A stretch of 64,000 bases of DNA from Paracoccaceae bacterium. Its GTDB lineage: Bacteria; Pseudomonadota; Alphaproteobacteria; Rhodobacterales; Rhodobacteraceae. The notes below the pieces were generated by a model. The model searched no databases. It worked only from the letters and a program-made list of their open reading frames with translations, and was not told where the DNA came from. Shown piece after piece: positions 18,724 to 28,504 of this stretch. The translations under genes were made by a program, and so were the position numbers. Within the stretch, counting starts at the first letter, position 1, and each line of letters begins with the position of its first letter. The stretch is taken from NCBI GenBank assembly GCA_028284605.1, contig JANQRL010000022.1, positions 1 through 64,000 on the forward strand, read 5' to 3'.

Positions 18724-20700
18724 ATGATCACCGAGCTTGGACATTTCGCGCTGATTCTGGCCTTCGGCATTGCCATCGTGCAGATGGTCGTGCCGCTCAT
18801 TGGGGCCCACAAAGGCTGGCGCGGCTGGATGGCGGTGGCGGAACCCGCGGCGTCGTCACAGTTCATCCTCGTGGCCTTCTCCTTCGCGGCGCTCACCTAT
18901 GCCTTCGTGGTCTCCGACTTCTCGCTCCGGCTGGTCTTCCTCAACTCCCACAGCGCCAAACCGCTGATCTACAAGATCACCGGGGTCTGGGGGAACCATG
19001 AGGGCTCGATGCTGCTCTGGCTGCTGATCCTGGTGCTGTTCGGGGCCTCGGCCGCCTGGTTCGGCTCGAACCTCCCGGCCACCCTGCGGGCCCGGGTGCT
19101 GGCGGTGCAGGCGGCGGTGAGCGTGGCCTTCTACGCCTTCATCCTCTTCACCTCGAACCCGTTCCTGCGGCTCGAAGTCCCGCCTTTCGACGGGCAGGAC
19201 CTCAACCCGCTCCTCCAGGACCCCGGCCTCGCCTTCCATCCGCCCTTCCTCTATCTCGGCTATGTCGGGCTCTCGATGACCTTCTCCTTCGCGGTGGCCG
19301 CGCTGATCGAGGGCAAGGTTGACGCCGCCTGGGGCCGCTGGGTGCGGCCCTGGACGCTGGCGGCCTGGCTCTTTCTGACCGTGGGCATCGGGCTCGGGTC
19401 CTGGTGGGCCTATTACGAGCTGGGCTGGGGCGGGTTCTGGTTCTGGGACCCGGTGGAGAACGCCTCCTTCATGCCCTGGCTGATCGCGGCGGCGCTGCTG
19501 CATTCGGCCATCGTGGTGGAGAAGCGGGAGGCGCTGAAGGCCTGGACGATCCTGCTCGCGATCCTCGCGTTCGGCTTTTCGCTGCTCGGCACCTTCATCG
19601 TCCGCTCCGGGGTCCTGACCTCGGTCCATGCCTTCGCCAACGACCCGGAGCGCGGGGTCTACATCCTGGCCATCCTCGGCATCTTCCTCGGCGGCTCGCT
19701 GACGCTCTTCGCGTTCCGGGCCAGCGCCCTGGAGGCGAAGGGCGTCTTCGCTCCGGTCAGCCGGGAGAGCGCGCTGGTCCTGAATAACATCCTGCTCGCC
19801 GTGGCCTGCTTCGTCGTCTTCTTCGGCACGATCTGGCCGCTGATCGCCGAGATGGCTTTGGACCGCGTTCTCTCGGTCGGTCCGCCCTTCTTCGACGCGG
19901 CCTTCTCTCCCTTCTTCATGGCCCTTGCCGTGATCCTGCCCGTGGGCTCGATGCTGGCCTGGAAGCGGGGCAATCTCGCCCGGGTCTCGCGCCCGCTCTG
20001 GCCCTTCGCGGTGCTGGCGGTGGCGCTTTGCGGGCTGGCCTTCGCGCTCCAGACCGGGCGGTCGGCGCTCGGGCCGGTGGGCGTGGCGCTCGGGACCTGG
20101 GTGGTGCTGGGCGCCGGTTACGATCTCTGGTCCCGGACCGGGCGCAGCGCCGTGGCGGAGCGGCTCGGGCGCCTGACCCGGTTGCCGCGGGCCGATTGGG
20201 GCAAGTTCGTCGCCCATGCCGGGCTCGGCATCACCATCATCGGCGTCGCCGGGCATCTGGCCTGGCAGCAGGAGGATATCCGCGTCGCGCTGCCGGGCGA
20301 ACGCTATACGGTCGGTGCCTACGAGGTGGAACTGCGCGATGTCGCCGCCGTTCAGGGCCCGAATTACCAGTCCACCATGGCAACCATTGCGATGTATCGC
20401 GGCGGCGATCAGGTGGCGCTGCTTCAGCCCGAGAAGCGGTTCTACCCCGTCGCCGGGATGCCCACGACCGAGGCCGCGATCCATAACGGCTTCCTCCGCG
20501 ACCTCTATATCGTGATCGGCGATCCTCAGGAGGGCGGCGGCTGGGCCGTGCGCACCTATATCAAGCCCTTCGCCAACTGGATCTGGGGCGGCTCGATCCT
20601 GATGGCGCTTGGCGGATTGATCTCGCTCACCGACCGCCGCCTGCGGGTCGCCGCCGGGGCCCGGAAGGAGGCACCGCCCGAGGCGGTGCCGGCGGAATGA
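18724..20700 (+). CDS. ccmF: Cytochrome c heme lyase subunit CcmF
   Basis: Inner-membrane protein that ligates heme to apocytochrome c with CcmH. 658 residues, polytopic with many membrane helices. The diagnostic WWD-type periplasmic loop WGGFWFWDPVENASFMPW is at about 236-254, and the conserved VWGNHEGSMLLW is near 90-100. The C-terminal periplasmic domain contains a QxPNYQSTMA-type segment before the last helix. The stop overlaps ccmH by 4 bp. Confidence 0.96.
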   Translation: MITELGHFALILAFGIAIVQMVVPLIGAHKGWRGWMAVAEPAASSQFILVAFSFAALTYAFVVSDFSLRLVFLNSHSAKPLIYKITGVWGNHEGSMLLWLLILVLFGASAAWFGSNLPATLRARVLAVQAAVSVAFYAFILFTSNPFLRLEVPPFDGQDLNPLLQDPGLAFHPPFLYLGYVGLSMTFSFAVAALIEGKVDAAWGRWVRPWTLAAWLFLTVGIGLGSWWAYYELGWGGFWFWDPVENASFMPWLIAAALLHSAIVVEKREALKAWTILLAILAFGFSLLGTFIVRSGVLTSVHAFANDPERGVYILAILGIFLGGSLTLFAFRASALEAKGVFAPVSRESALVLNNILLAVACFVVFFGTIWPLIAEMALDRVLSVGPPFFDAAFSPFFMALAVILPVGSMLAWKRGNLARVSRPLWPFAVLAVALCGLAFALQTGRSALGPVGVALGTWVVLGAGYDLWSRTGRSAVAERLGRLTRLPRADWGKFVAHAGLGITIIGVAGHLAWQQEDIRVALPGERYTVGAYEVELRDVAAVQGPNYQSTMATIAMYRGGDQVALLQPEKRFYPVAGMPTTEAAIHNGFLRDLYIVIGDPQEGGGWAVRTYIKPFANWIWGGSILMALGGLISLTDRRLRVAAGARKEAPPEAVPAE

Positions 20701-21146
20701 GAGGGCTTCTCGTCGCGTTCTGCCTCGCGTTCGCGAGCCCCGCGCTGGCCGTCGAGCCAGACGAAATCCTCGCTGATCCGGTGCTGGAGGAGCGGGCGCG
20801 GGAGCTCTCCAAGGGCCTGCGCTGCCCGGTCTGCCAGAACGAGAGCATCGACGAGTCGAATGCCGATCTGAGCCGCGACCTGCGCATCCTGTTGCGTGAA
20901 CGGCTTGTGGAAGGCGACAGCGATGAAGAAGCGGTGCAGTTCATCGTCGACCGCTACGGCGAGTTCGTGCTGCTGCGCCCGCCCGCCGAGGGGGCGAATC
21001 TGGTGCTCTGGCTCGCCGCGCCCGCGATGCTGCTGATCGCGCTCGGGATCGGGGCCGCCGCGATCCGCCGGCGCGCGGCGGCGCCGGAAACCGCAGCGCT
21101 GAGCGACGCCGAAAAGGCCCGGCTCGAGGAAATCCTGAAATCCTGA
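20697..21146 (+). CDS. ccmH: Cytochrome c-type biogenesis thioredoxin-like protein CcmH
   Basis: Periplasmic reductant of apocytochrome CXXCH cysteines. 149 residues: a signal peptide (cleavage probably after PALA, residue 18), the redox motif LRCPVCQNES with C43 and C46, then a C-terminal membrane helix near 103-120 and a short basic tail. The start overlaps the ccmF stop by 4 bp. This is the short CcmH/CycL form without the TPR domain (CcmI), which must be elsewhere. Confidence 0.95.
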   Translation: MRGLLVAFCLAFASPALAVEPDEILADPVLEERARELSKGLRCPVCQNESIDESNADLSRDLRILLRERLVEGDSDEEAVQFIVDRYGEFVLLRPPAEGANLVLWLAAPAMLLIALGIGAAAIRRRAAAPETAALSDAEKARLEEILKS

Positions 21147-21214
21147 CGTGCCGTCCGGCTTTCCCTCGGCGCGCATTGGGCTAGGCTCCGCCGCGACAGC
21201 AAAGGAGCGCCGCC

Positions 21215-21991
21215 ATGGATTATCAGGCCATCACCTATTCGCTTGAGGGGGGCATCGCCCGGATCACCCTGAACCGCCCGGATGTGATGAACGCGCTCAA
21301 TTCGCAGATGCGCGCCGAGATCACCCATGCGGTGCAGGAAGCCGGTGCCGAAGCCCGGGTCCTGGTGATGACCGGGGCCGGGCAGGCGTTCTGCTCGGGG
21401 CAGGATCTCGGCGACGGCGGTACCGCGGCCAATATCGACCTGGAGCGGACGCTGCGCGACGAATATGTGCCGATGTTGCGGGCGATCTTCGACTGCGCGG
21501 TGCCGACCATCGCGGCGGTGAACGGGGCCGCGGCGGGGGCGGGGGCCAATCTGGCGCTCGCGGCGGATGTCGTCATCGCCTCCGAGGACGCCTATTTCAT
21601 CCAGGCCTTCACCCGGATCGGCCTGATTCCCGATGCCGGCGGCACCTATTGGCTGCCCCGCCAGATCGGTGCGGCGAAGGCCATGGGGGTGGCACTCTTC
21701 GCCGACAGGATCAGCGCCGTGCAGGCCGCCGATTGGGGGATGATCTACGAGACCGCCCCGGCGGAGGGGTTCGAGGCGCATTGGCAGGCCCGCGCCGCCC
21801 ATCTCGCCAAGGGCCCCACCGTGGCCTACCGGCACCTGAAGACCGCGATCCGGTCGTCCTTCTCGAACGATCTGGAGACCCAGCTTCTGCTCGAAGCCCA
21901 GCTTCAGGGCAAATGCGGCCAGACCCGGGACTTTCAGGAGGGCGTGCTCGCCTTCCTCGAAAAGCGCCCGGCGGCTTACGAGGGGCGCTGA
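21215..21991 (+). CDS. Enoyl-CoA hydratase/isomerase family protein
   Basis: Crotonase-fold enzyme of 258 residues. The oxyanion-hole segments are GAGQAFCSGQDLGDGG (about 52-67) and AVNGAAAGAGANLALAADVVIA (about 100-121). The spacing and FIQAFTRIGLIPDAGGTYWLPR resemble PaaG/PaaB-type members acting on phenylacetyl-CoA derived or fatty acyl-CoA substrates. The exact substrate is not defined by sequence. The last gene of the plus-strand run; it converges with the alternative oxidase with only 6 bp between stops. Confidence 0.88.
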   Translation: MDYQAITYSLEGGIARITLNRPDVMNALNSQMRAEITHAVQEAGAEARVLVMTGAGQAFCSGQDLGDGGTAANIDLERTLRDEYVPMLRAIFDCAVPTIAAVNGAAAGAGANLALAADVVIASEDAYFIQAFTRIGLIPDAGGTYWLPRQIGAAKAMGVALFADRISAVQAADWGMIYETAPAEGFEAHWQARAAHLAKGPTVAYRHLKTAIRSSFSNDLETQLLLEAQLQGKCGQTRDFQEGVLAFLEKRPAAYEGR

Positions 21992-21997
21992 GGCGCC

Positions 21998-22651
21998 TTA
22001 CGGCGCGGTGCCGTCCTCGATGGCGTTGGCGAAGCCGTGGTTGGCGTCACGGTGGCGGGCCTCGTCCTCTCGGATCACGAAGACCACCTCGCGGAGCCGC
22101 GCGCCCTCGGGCAACTCCCAGTAATCGAGGGCGATCTGCGGGGCGGGGACGTTCTCGATCTTTCCGGCATCGATCTCGGCCAGATACTGGGTGTAGCTGA
22201 CCACCGCCTCCTCCTCGAGATAGCCGACGACGCGGTGCGCGGTCTTCGGGGCGAAGAGGTAGAGGAAGAAATAGAAATTGTAGAAGACGAGTTGGACGAT
22301 CAGGATCAGCCAGCGTTCGAGCCGGGTGGGCTGCGCGATCTGGATGAAGGTCATCAGATGCATCCGCTCGTTATCGGCCTCCTCGATCATCTCCCTGATC
22401 CAGCCCTGATCGTCGCGGATGTGGCGGATCGCCTTGAGGTGCTGGAGAAGCCCGCCGACCATGCCGGGCACCGCGGCCACGGTTTCGAGCACGACGGCCC
22501 GGTGGCCGTAGCGTTTGGCGAAGAAGCGGTCGGCGAAGACGCGCAGGAATTTCACGAAGCGCAGCGCGATCCGGTCGTGGATGTCCTTCGGTGCCACATG
22601 AACCGGGACGAATTCGGCGTCGAAGCGGGACGGGGCGGCGGGCTGTTCCAT
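21998..22651 (-). CDS. aox: Alternative (cyanide-insensitive) ubiquinol oxidase
   Basis: Membrane-bound di-iron quinol oxidase that reduces oxygen to water without pumping protons. 217 residues. All six iron ligands are in place: E56 ([10 protein letters not shown]), E95 and H98 (NERMHLMTF), E148 ([10 protein letters not shown]), E197 and H200 (REDEARHRD). The hydrophobic segment 114-133 is the monotopic membrane part. AOX is sporadic in bacteria but known in several alphaproteobacterial groups. Transcribed toward the enoyl-CoA hydratase; gltA lies 109 bp upstream on the same strand. Confidence 0.94.
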   Translation of the reverse strand: MEQPAAPSRFDAEFVPVHVAPKDIHDRIALRFVKFLRVFADRFFAKRYGHRAVVLETVAAVPGMVGGLLQHLKAIRHIRDDQGWIREMIEEADNERMHLMTFIQIAQPTRLERWLILIVQLVFYNFYFFLYLFAPKTAHRVVGYLEEEAVVSYTQYLAEIDAGKIENVPAPQIALDYWELPEGARLREVVFVIREDEARHRDANHGFANAIEDGTAP

Positions 22652-22760
22652 TGTCTCTCTCGGGCTGGATCTCTCTTACCCGAGGAGCTAGCGCGCAACG
22701 CCCCGATTTCAGCCCCGCCGCACTGCGGCATCGCGTCCCGGTCCGGGGGTCGCGCGGCGC

Positions 22761-24062
22761 TTAGCGGTCTTCGATGTCCACGTAGTCCCGCATCACCTCG
22801 CCGAGATAGAGCTGGCGCGGGCGGCCGATCTTGAGCTGCGGGTCGGCGAGCTGTTCCTTCCACTGGCTGACCCAGCCGACGGTGCGCGACAGCGCGAAGA
22901 TCGGGGTGAACATCGAGGTCGGGAAGCCCATCGCCTCTAGGATGATCCCGGAATAGAAGTCGACATTCGGGAACAGTTTCTTCTCGGCGAAATAGGGATC
23001 GGCCAGCGCCGCCGCCTCAAGCTGTTTGGCGACCTGGAGCGTCGGATTGTGCTCGATCCCCAGAAGCTCCAGCACCTCGTCGGCGGATTGCTTCATCACC
23101 TTCGCGCGCGGGTCGAAATTCTTGTAGACCCGGTGCCCGAAGCCCATGAGCCGAAACGGATCGTCGCGGTCCTTGGCGCGCTCGATATATTCCGGAATGC
23201 GGTTCGGCGTGCCGATCTCGCGCAGCATCTCCAGGCAGGCCTGGTTCGCGCCGCCATGGGCCGGACCCCAGAGACAGGCGATCCCGGCGGCGATGCAGGC
23301 GAAGGGGTTGGCGCCGGAGGAGGAGGCAAGCCGCACCGTCGAGGTCGAGGCGTTCTGCTCGTGATCGGCGTGAAGCGTGAAGATCCGGTCCATGGCGCGG
23401 GCCAGGATCGGGTTCACCTGGTATTCCTCGGCCGGGACCGAAAAGCACATATGCAGAAAGTTCGAGGCGTAATCGAGGTCGTTCCTCGGATACACGAAAG
23501 GCTGCCCGATCGTGTATTTATAGGCCCAGGCGGCAATCGTCGGCATCTTCGCGATCAGCCGGATCGAGGCCACCTCGCGCTGCCAGGGATCGTTGATATC
23601 GGTCGAATCGTGGTAGAAGGCCGACATCGCGCCGACCACGCCGACCATGACCGCCATCGGATGGGCGTCGCGGCGGAACCCCCGGAACAGATTGTTCATC
23701 TGCTCATGGATCATCGTGTGCATCGTCACCCGATGCTCGAAATCCTCCAGCTCCGCCGCCGAGGGCAGTTCGCCGTAGAGCAGGATGTAGCAGACCTCGA
23801 GGAAATGCGACTTCTCGGCGAGCTGGTCGATCGGGTAGCCGCGATGCAGAAGCTCCCCCTGGCCGCCGTCGATGAAGGTGATCGTGCTGTCGCAGGCCGC
23901 GGTGGAGGTGAAGCCGGGGTCGTAGGTGAAGACCCCGGCCTGGCCGTAAAGCTTGCGGATGTCGATCACGTCCGGTCCCGCGGTGGGCGTCAACAGCGGC
24001 AACTCATAACTCTCTCCGTCGATGGTCAGGGTCGCGGTTCTCGGTCCTTGGGTATCGGCCAT
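22761..24062 (-). CDS. gltA: Citrate synthase
   Basis: Condenses acetyl-CoA with oxaloacetate at the entry of the TCA cycle. 433 residues, the hexameric Gram-negative type with the N-terminal all-beta extension ([14 protein letters not shown]). Active-site regions are [38 protein letters not shown], and [16 protein letters not shown]. Start at [10 protein letters not shown]; a longer in-frame extension lies upstream and is not conserved-looking. gltX lies 96 bp upstream, co-oriented. Confidence 0.97.
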   Translation of the reverse strand: MADTQGPRTATLTIDGESYELPLLTPTAGPDVIDIRKLYGQAGVFTYDPGFTSTAACDSTITFIDGGQGELLHRGYPIDQLAEKSHFLEVCYILLYGELPSAAELEDFEHRVTMHTMIHEQMNNLFRGFRRDAHPMAVMVGVVGAMSAFYHDSTDINDPWQREVASIRLIAKMPTIAAWAYKYTIGQPFVYPRNDLDYASNFLHMCFSVPAEEYQVNPILARAMDRIFTLHADHEQNASTSTVRLASSSGANPFACIAAGIACLWGPAHGGANQACLEMLREIGTPNRIPEYIERAKDRDDPFRLMGFGHRVYKNFDPRAKVMKQSADEVLELLGIEHNPTLQVAKQLEAAALADPYFAEKKLFPNVDFYSGIILEAMGFPTSMFTPIFALSRTVGWVSQWKEQLADPQLKIGRPRQLYLGEVMRDYVDIEDR

Positions 24063-24158
24063 CACGTCGGTCCTCTTGCTGATCGCAGCCGGCGGATGCC
24101 AGCGCGGCGAGTATGGCGCCCGGGGCGGCGGCTGCACACGCGACGTGTGGAAGCGGCC

Positions 24159-25565
24159 TCAGGCGCTGGCGTCGGCCAGACGGGCGAGCGTCTCCTCCCG
24201 GCCGATGACGAGCATCATGTCGAAGACGCTGGGAGAGACCGACCGCCCGGAGAGGGCGGCGCGGAGCGGGCCTGCGAGCTTGCCGAACCCCATCCCGTGA
24301 GCCTCCGCCAGCGCGCCCGCCGCATCCTCCAGAGCGTCGCGGGTCCAGCTAACATGCTGCAACTGCAAAGTCAATTCTTCCAGTATACCGCTGGATACCG
24401 AAGTCAGGGTTTTGGCCGCCTTTTCGTCCGGTTCGAACGGCCGGGTGCCGAGGACGAAATGCGCCTTTTCAAGGAGTTCCGGGAAGGTGCGGGCGCGGTC
24501 CTTCAGACAGTAAAGAGCCCGTGACATCCCGTCGCGCTGGGGGTCCGTCAGGGCCTTTCGCCCCGTTGCGGCGAGGAATGCTTCCAGTTCATGCAGCAGT
24601 GCAGCATCGTCCGCCAAGGCCATGTGCTGACCGCTGATATGGGCCAGCTTCTTGGCGTCGAACCGCGCCGGCGCCTTGCCGATCCCGCCCAGATCGAACC
24701 AGTCCCGGGCCTGGGCATCGGTGAAGATCTCGTCGTCGCCATGGCTCCAGCCCAGACGCGTGAGGTAGTTCCGCATCCCCGCCGCCGGGTAGCCCATGTC
24801 GCGATACTCCACCGTGGAGGTGGCGCCGTGGCGTTTCGACATCTTCTTGCCGTCGGGCCCGTGGATCAGCGGGATATGAGCCATGACCGGCGCCTCCCAG
24901 CCGAGGGCGCGATAGATCAGGCTCTGGCGGAAGGCATTGGCGAGGTGGTCGTCGCCCCGGATCACATGGGTCACGCCCATATCGTGGTCGTCCACCACCA
25001 CGGCCAGCATGTAGACCGGCGTGCCGTCCGAGCGCAGCAGGACCAGATCGTCGAGCTGGTCGTTCTGCCAGGTGACCTTGCCCTGCACGGCGTCCTCGAT
25101 ACTGATCTCGCCCTCGCGCGGCGCCTTGAGCCGGATCGCATAGGGCGCGTCGGGGTGGTCGCTCTCCGGCACGTCGCGCCAGGGCGAGCGGAACAGGGTG
25201 GAGCGTCCCTCGGCCCGCGCCGCCTCCCGGAAGGCTTCGATTTCCTCCTGCGTCGAAAAGCACTTATAGGCCGTTCCTTCGCTGAGCATCCGGCGCGCAA
25301 CCTCGGCATGACGCGCCGCGCCCTCGGCCTGGGAGGTGGGCTCCCCGTCCCAGTCGAGCCCGAGCCACGTGAGCCCGTCGAGGATCGCCTGGCGGTTCTC
25401 GGCGGTCGAGCGCGCCTTGTCGGTATCCTCGATCCGAAGCAGGAACGTCCCACCCCGGCCCCGCGCATAGAGCCAGTTGAAGAGCGCGGTGCGCGCGCCC
25501 CCGATATGCAGCGCACCGGTCGGCGAAGGGGCGAAACGGGTCACGACTGGGGCGGGCGCGGCCAT
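24159..25565 (-). CDS. gltX: Glutamyl-tRNA synthetase
   Basis: Class I aminoacyl-tRNA synthetase, 468 residues. The HIGH-equivalent is H20-I-G-G in [21 protein letters not shown]. The KMSKS-equivalent is KKMSKRHGA. Alphaproteobacteria often carry two gltX copies, one of which can charge tRNA-Gln for later amidation; this window does not show which this is. Divergent from comEC with 59 bp between start codons, which includes a CtrA-like site. Confidence 0.95.
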   Translation of the reverse strand: MAAPAPVVTRFAPSPTGALHIGGARTALFNWLYARGRGGTFLLRIEDTDKARSTAENRQAILDGLTWLGLDWDGEPTSQAEGAARHAEVARRMLSEGTAYKCFSTQEEIEAFREAARAEGRSTLFRSPWRDVPESDHPDAPYAIRLKAPREGEISIEDAVQGKVTWQNDQLDDLVLLRSDGTPVYMLAVVVDDHDMGVTHVIRGDDHLANAFRQSLIYRALGWEAPVMAHIPLIHGPDGKKMSKRHGATSTVEYRDMGYPAAGMRNYLTRLGWSHGDDEIFTDAQARDWFDLGGIGKAPARFDAKKLAHISGQHMALADDAALLHELEAFLAATGRKALTDPQRDGMSRALYCLKDRARTFPELLEKAHFVLGTRPFEPDEKAAKTLTSVSSGILEELTLQLQHVSWTRDALEDAAGALAEAHGMGFGKLAGPLRAALSGRSVSPSVFDMMLVIGREETLARLADASA

Positions 25566-25572
25566 GGGCGGA

Positions 25573-25587
25573 TTAACCTTTCCTTCA
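25573..25587 (+). promoter_or_regulatory. CtrA-like site before comEC (TTAA-N7-TTCA)
   Basis: TTAA, seven bases, TTCA: one base off the CtrA consensus TTAA-N7-TTAA, 37 nt before the comEC ATG and inside the short comEC/gltX divergent gap. Its first 11 bases are identical to those before the lysis cassette (17220). In R. capsulatus comEC expression depends on CtrA, which makes the site plausible. Not tested. Confidence 0.4.
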
Positions 25588-25624
25588 CCATGTTGGGGTT
25601 CGTTCGGGCCATACTAGGACGGGG

Positions 25625-27709
25625 ATGGCGGGACAAGTGCGCGACCTCATCGCCACGGCGCTGCTGGCCCAGCGGGGGCATCTTCTGGGCTGGGTCCCGG
25701 TGGCGCTGGCACTCGGGATCGGGCTCTGGTTCGCCTGGCCGGTGGAGCCGGGATGGCCGGATTATGCGGCGCTCGGACTGATCGGGACCGGGGGGCTGGC
25801 CGCGTCCCGGGTCCTGCCGCCGGCCTGGGCGCCGCTCGCCGTGGCGCTGGTCCTGATGGCCGTCGGCGCCGGAATCGCCGGGGCGCGGGCCCATGCGGTC
25901 GCCGGCCCGGTGCTCGACTGGCGCTATTACGGGGCCATCGAGGGGCGGGTGGTGAAGGTCGACCGGTCGGCCAGCGACAAGACACGGCTGACCCTCGACG
26001 AGGTCCGCCTGAAACGGCTGAGCCCGGCGCGGACCCCGGCCCGGGTGCGGGTCTCGCTCCATGGCGATCAGGACTGGCTCACGCCGGAGCCTGGAATGCG
26101 AGTGATGCTGACGGGGCATCTCTCGCCCCCCTCGGGACCGGTGGAGCCAGGCGGCTTCGACTTCGCCCGCATGGCCTGGTTCGACCGGCTGGGCGCCGTG
26201 GGCTACAGCCGCACGCCGGCCCTGCTCCTGGCCCCGCCCGAGCCCGGCTGGGCGCTCTGGCTGGCGCGGGGTCGCGCCGAAGCCTCGGCGTGGATCCGCG
26301 CCGCCATGCCGGGGGAGACCGGGGCGGTGGCCGCGGCGATCATGGTCGGCGACCGCTCGGCGATGTCCGCCGGAACGGTGGAGAACCTGCGCCACTCCAA
26401 CCTCGCCCATCTGTTGGCGATCTCCGGCCTGCATATGGGCCTCCTGACCGGGTTCATCTTTGCGCTGGTCCGGACCGGGCTGGCCCTCGTCCCCGTCATC
26501 GCGCTGCGGGTGCCTGTGAAGAAGATCGCCGCCGCGGTGGCGCTGCTCGCCGGGGCGGGCTACCTGGCGCTCTCCGGCGGGTCGGTGGCGACGGAACGGG
26601 CCTTCATCATGGTTTCGGTGATGCTCGTCGCGGTGCTCTTTGGGCGCCGTGCGCTCACCTTGCGCGCCGTGGCCATTGCCGCGGTGATCGTTTTGCTGCA
26701 CCGGCCCGAAGAACTGACCAGCCCGGGCTTTCAGATGTCCTTCGCCGCGACCGTGGCCCTGGTCGCCGTCTTCGGAGCCCTGCGCGATCTCGACCTGCCC
26801 CAGATGCCGCGCTGGCTCCGCCCGCCGTTGGCGGTGGTCCTATCATCTCTGGTTGCGGGCCTGGCGACGGCGCCCTTCGCGGCGGCGCATTTCAACATGA
26901 TCGCCCATTATGGGCTGATCGCGAACCTGCTGTCGGTGCCGCTCATGGGGGTTCTGGTGATGCCGGCGGCGGTGCTGGCGGTGTGTCTGGCGCCGCTGGG
27001 GCTCCACGGGATCGGGTTCTGGCTGATGGACAAGGGTCTCGCCTGGATCCTCGGCGTGGCGGAGGCGGTGGCCAGCCGGCAGGGCGCCGTCGGCCATGTG
27101 CCGAGCCCCGATGCCATCGTCCTGCCGATCCTCGCCCTCGGCGCATTGGTGGTGATCCTCTGGCGCGGTCCCGGCCGATGGGCCGGGTTCGCGCCCGCCG
27201 GCCTGGCTTTCGTCCTTTGGGCCGGGTCCGAGCGGCCGGCGGTCCTGATCTCCGACCGGGGCACGCTGATCGGGGTCATGACCGAGGAGGGCCGGGCGCT
27301 CTCCTCCGCGCGGGGTGACGGCTTCGCTGCCGACAGCTGGCTGGAGAATGACGGCGCGCCGGTGGCGCAGGCCGAGGCCGCAGAAAGGGCCGCGTTCGAG
27401 ACCGAGGGCCGCACCCTCCGCTTCGAGGCCGGCGGGCTCGACGTGCTTCAGGTCCGCGGCAAGACGGCGCTGGCCGAACTTCAGGGCTGCGGCGGCGCCG
27501 ACCTGCTGATCACCAATGTCGTGGATGAGGCGGAGCGGCCCTGCGACACCTACGACCTCATGCGTCTGCGGGAGACCGGCGCTCTGGCGCTGCTCGTCGC
27601 GGCAGACAAGGCCGAGATCGTCACTGCCCGCCAGATCACCGGTGACCGGCTCTGGAACACGCCGGCGCTCTCCCGCGACCGGGACCGCCGCGTCGCCGCC
27701 GCTCAGTAG
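25625..27709 (+). CDS. comEC: ComEC/Rec2 family DNA uptake channel protein
   Basis: Polytopic inner-membrane protein thought to move single-stranded DNA into the cytoplasm. 694 residues. There are N-terminal membrane helices and a DUF4131-like OB region (about 1-170), then the competence domain starting near 260 with [16 protein letters not shown] and many helices to about 530. The C-terminal part lacks the HxHxDH metal site of the metallo-beta-lactamase domain seen in full-length ComEC; only a short soluble remnant ([20 protein letters not shown]) is left. Homologues are needed for GTA DNA uptake in R. capsulatus. Converges with lexA, overlapping it by 7 bp. Confidence 0.93.
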   Translation: MAGQVRDLIATALLAQRGHLLGWVPVALALGIGLWFAWPVEPGWPDYAALGLIGTGGLAASRVLPPAWAPLAVALVLMAVGAGIAGARAHAVAGPVLDWRYYGAIEGRVVKVDRSASDKTRLTLDEVRLKRLSPARTPARVRVSLHGDQDWLTPEPGMRVMLTGHLSPPSGPVEPGGFDFARMAWFDRLGAVGYSRTPALLLAPPEPGWALWLARGRAEASAWIRAAMPGETGAVAAAIMVGDRSAMSAGTVENLRHSNLAHLLAISGLHMGLLTGFIFALVRTGLALVPVIALRVPVKKIAAAVALLAGAGYLALSGGSVATERAFIMVSVMLVAVLFGRRALTLRAVAIAAVIVLLHRPEELTSPGFQMSFAATVALVAVFGALRDLDLPQMPRWLRPPLAVVLSSLVAGLATAPFAAAHFNMIAHYGLIANLLSVPLMGVLVMPAAVLAVCLAPLGLHGIGFWLMDKGLAWILGVAEAVASRQGAVGHVPSPDAIVLPILALGALVVILWRGPGRWAGFAPAGLAFVLWAGSERPAVLISDRGTLIGVMTEEGRALSSARGDGFAADSWLENDGAPVAQAEAAERAAFETEGRTLRFEAGGLDVLQVRGKTALAELQGCGGADLLITNVVDEAERPCDTYDLMRLRETGALALLVAADKAEIVTARQITGDRLWNTPALSRDRDRRVAAAQ

Positions 27710-28389
27710 CTGCGGATCAGCCCGACCAGGCGCCCCTGCACCTTGATCTGGTCCTCGTTGAAGAACCGGGTCTTGTAAGCCGGGTTCGCCGCCTCAAGCG
27801 CAATCGAGGTGCCGTTGCGGCGGAACCGCTTCAGCGTCGCTTCCTCGTCCTCGACAAGGGCCACGACGATATCGCCGTCATCGGCCACCTTGGTTTCGCG
27901 GATCACCACGACATCGCCGTCATTGATGCCAAGCTCGATCATCGAATCGCCCTTCACTTCGAGCGCGTAATGCTCGCCGCGCCCGACCATGCTCTGCGGC
28001 ACGGAGACATCATGGGTGCGGTGCTGGATCGCCTCGATCGGCACACCGGCAGCGATCCGGCCCATCACCGGCAGGTCCACCGCGCCGGTCGAAACCGGGA
28101 TCGCGTCGGGCGGGGTGCTGTCGGGGCGCCCGCCCTCGATCACCTGGGGCGTGAACCCGCCCTTCGGTTGCAGCGCCTCGGGCAGCTTCACCACTTCCAG
28201 CGCCCGCGCCTTATGGGCCAGCCGCCGGATAAATCCGCGCTCTTCCAGCGCCGTGATCAGCCGGTGAATGCCGGATTTGGAGCGCAGATCGAGGGCCTCC
28301 TTCATCTCGTCGAAGGAGGGCGGCACGCCGTCGCGCTGCACGCGCTTGTGGATGAACTCAAGCAGGTCGAGCTGTTTTTTCGTCAGCAT
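27703..28389 (-). CDS. lexA: SOS repressor LexA
   Basis: 228-residue repressor-protease. The N-terminal winged helix is [35 protein letters not shown]. The autocleavage site is A114-G115 in IAAGVPIEA. The catalytic dyad is S149 ([10 protein letters not shown]) and K187 (ATLKRF). The gene is preceded by a consensus promoter overlapped by an alphaproteobacterial SOS box, so autorepression is expected. In R. capsulatus LexA also influences GTA production and cckA expression. moeA ends 115 bp upstream on the same strand. Confidence 0.97.
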   Translation of the reverse strand: MLTKKQLDLLEFIHKRVQRDGVPPSFDEMKEALDLRSKSGIHRLITALEERGFIRRLAHKARALEVVKLPEALQPKGGFTPQVIEGGRPDSTPPDAIPVSTGAVDLPVMGRIAAGVPIEAIQHRTHDVSVPQSMVGRGEHYALEVKGDSMIELGINDGDVVVIRETKVADDGDIVVALVEDEEATLKRFRRNGTSIALEAANPAYKTRFFNEDQIKVQGRLVGLIRSY

Positions 28390-28461
28390 GGGTTTCTCCC
28401 AGTGCGGTGGCCCGGGCCATGCGGCCTCGCGCGTTGACAGGGGGCGGCCTGTTTGCGCGAT

Positions 28462-28490
28462 GTTCTAGATGTGTTCCCGTTTTGTGTCAA
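28462..28490 (-). promoter_or_regulatory. lexA promoter with SOS (LexA) box
   Basis: On the minus strand: -35 TTGACA (28485-28490), 17-nt spacer, -10 TAGAAC (28462-28467), 73 nt before the lexA start. The direct repeat GTTC-N7-GTTC (28462-28476 on the plus strand) is the known alphaproteobacterial LexA site. It covers the -10 box, so LexA bound there would block RNA polymerase. Confidence 0.85.
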
Positions 28491-28504
28491 CAGGCCGCGC
28501 GCGA

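Noticed and set aside
18856-20484. 542-codon open frame opposite ccmF
   Set aside because: Antisense shadow of a membrane protein, with extreme Glu/Arg/Gly/His content and no family features.
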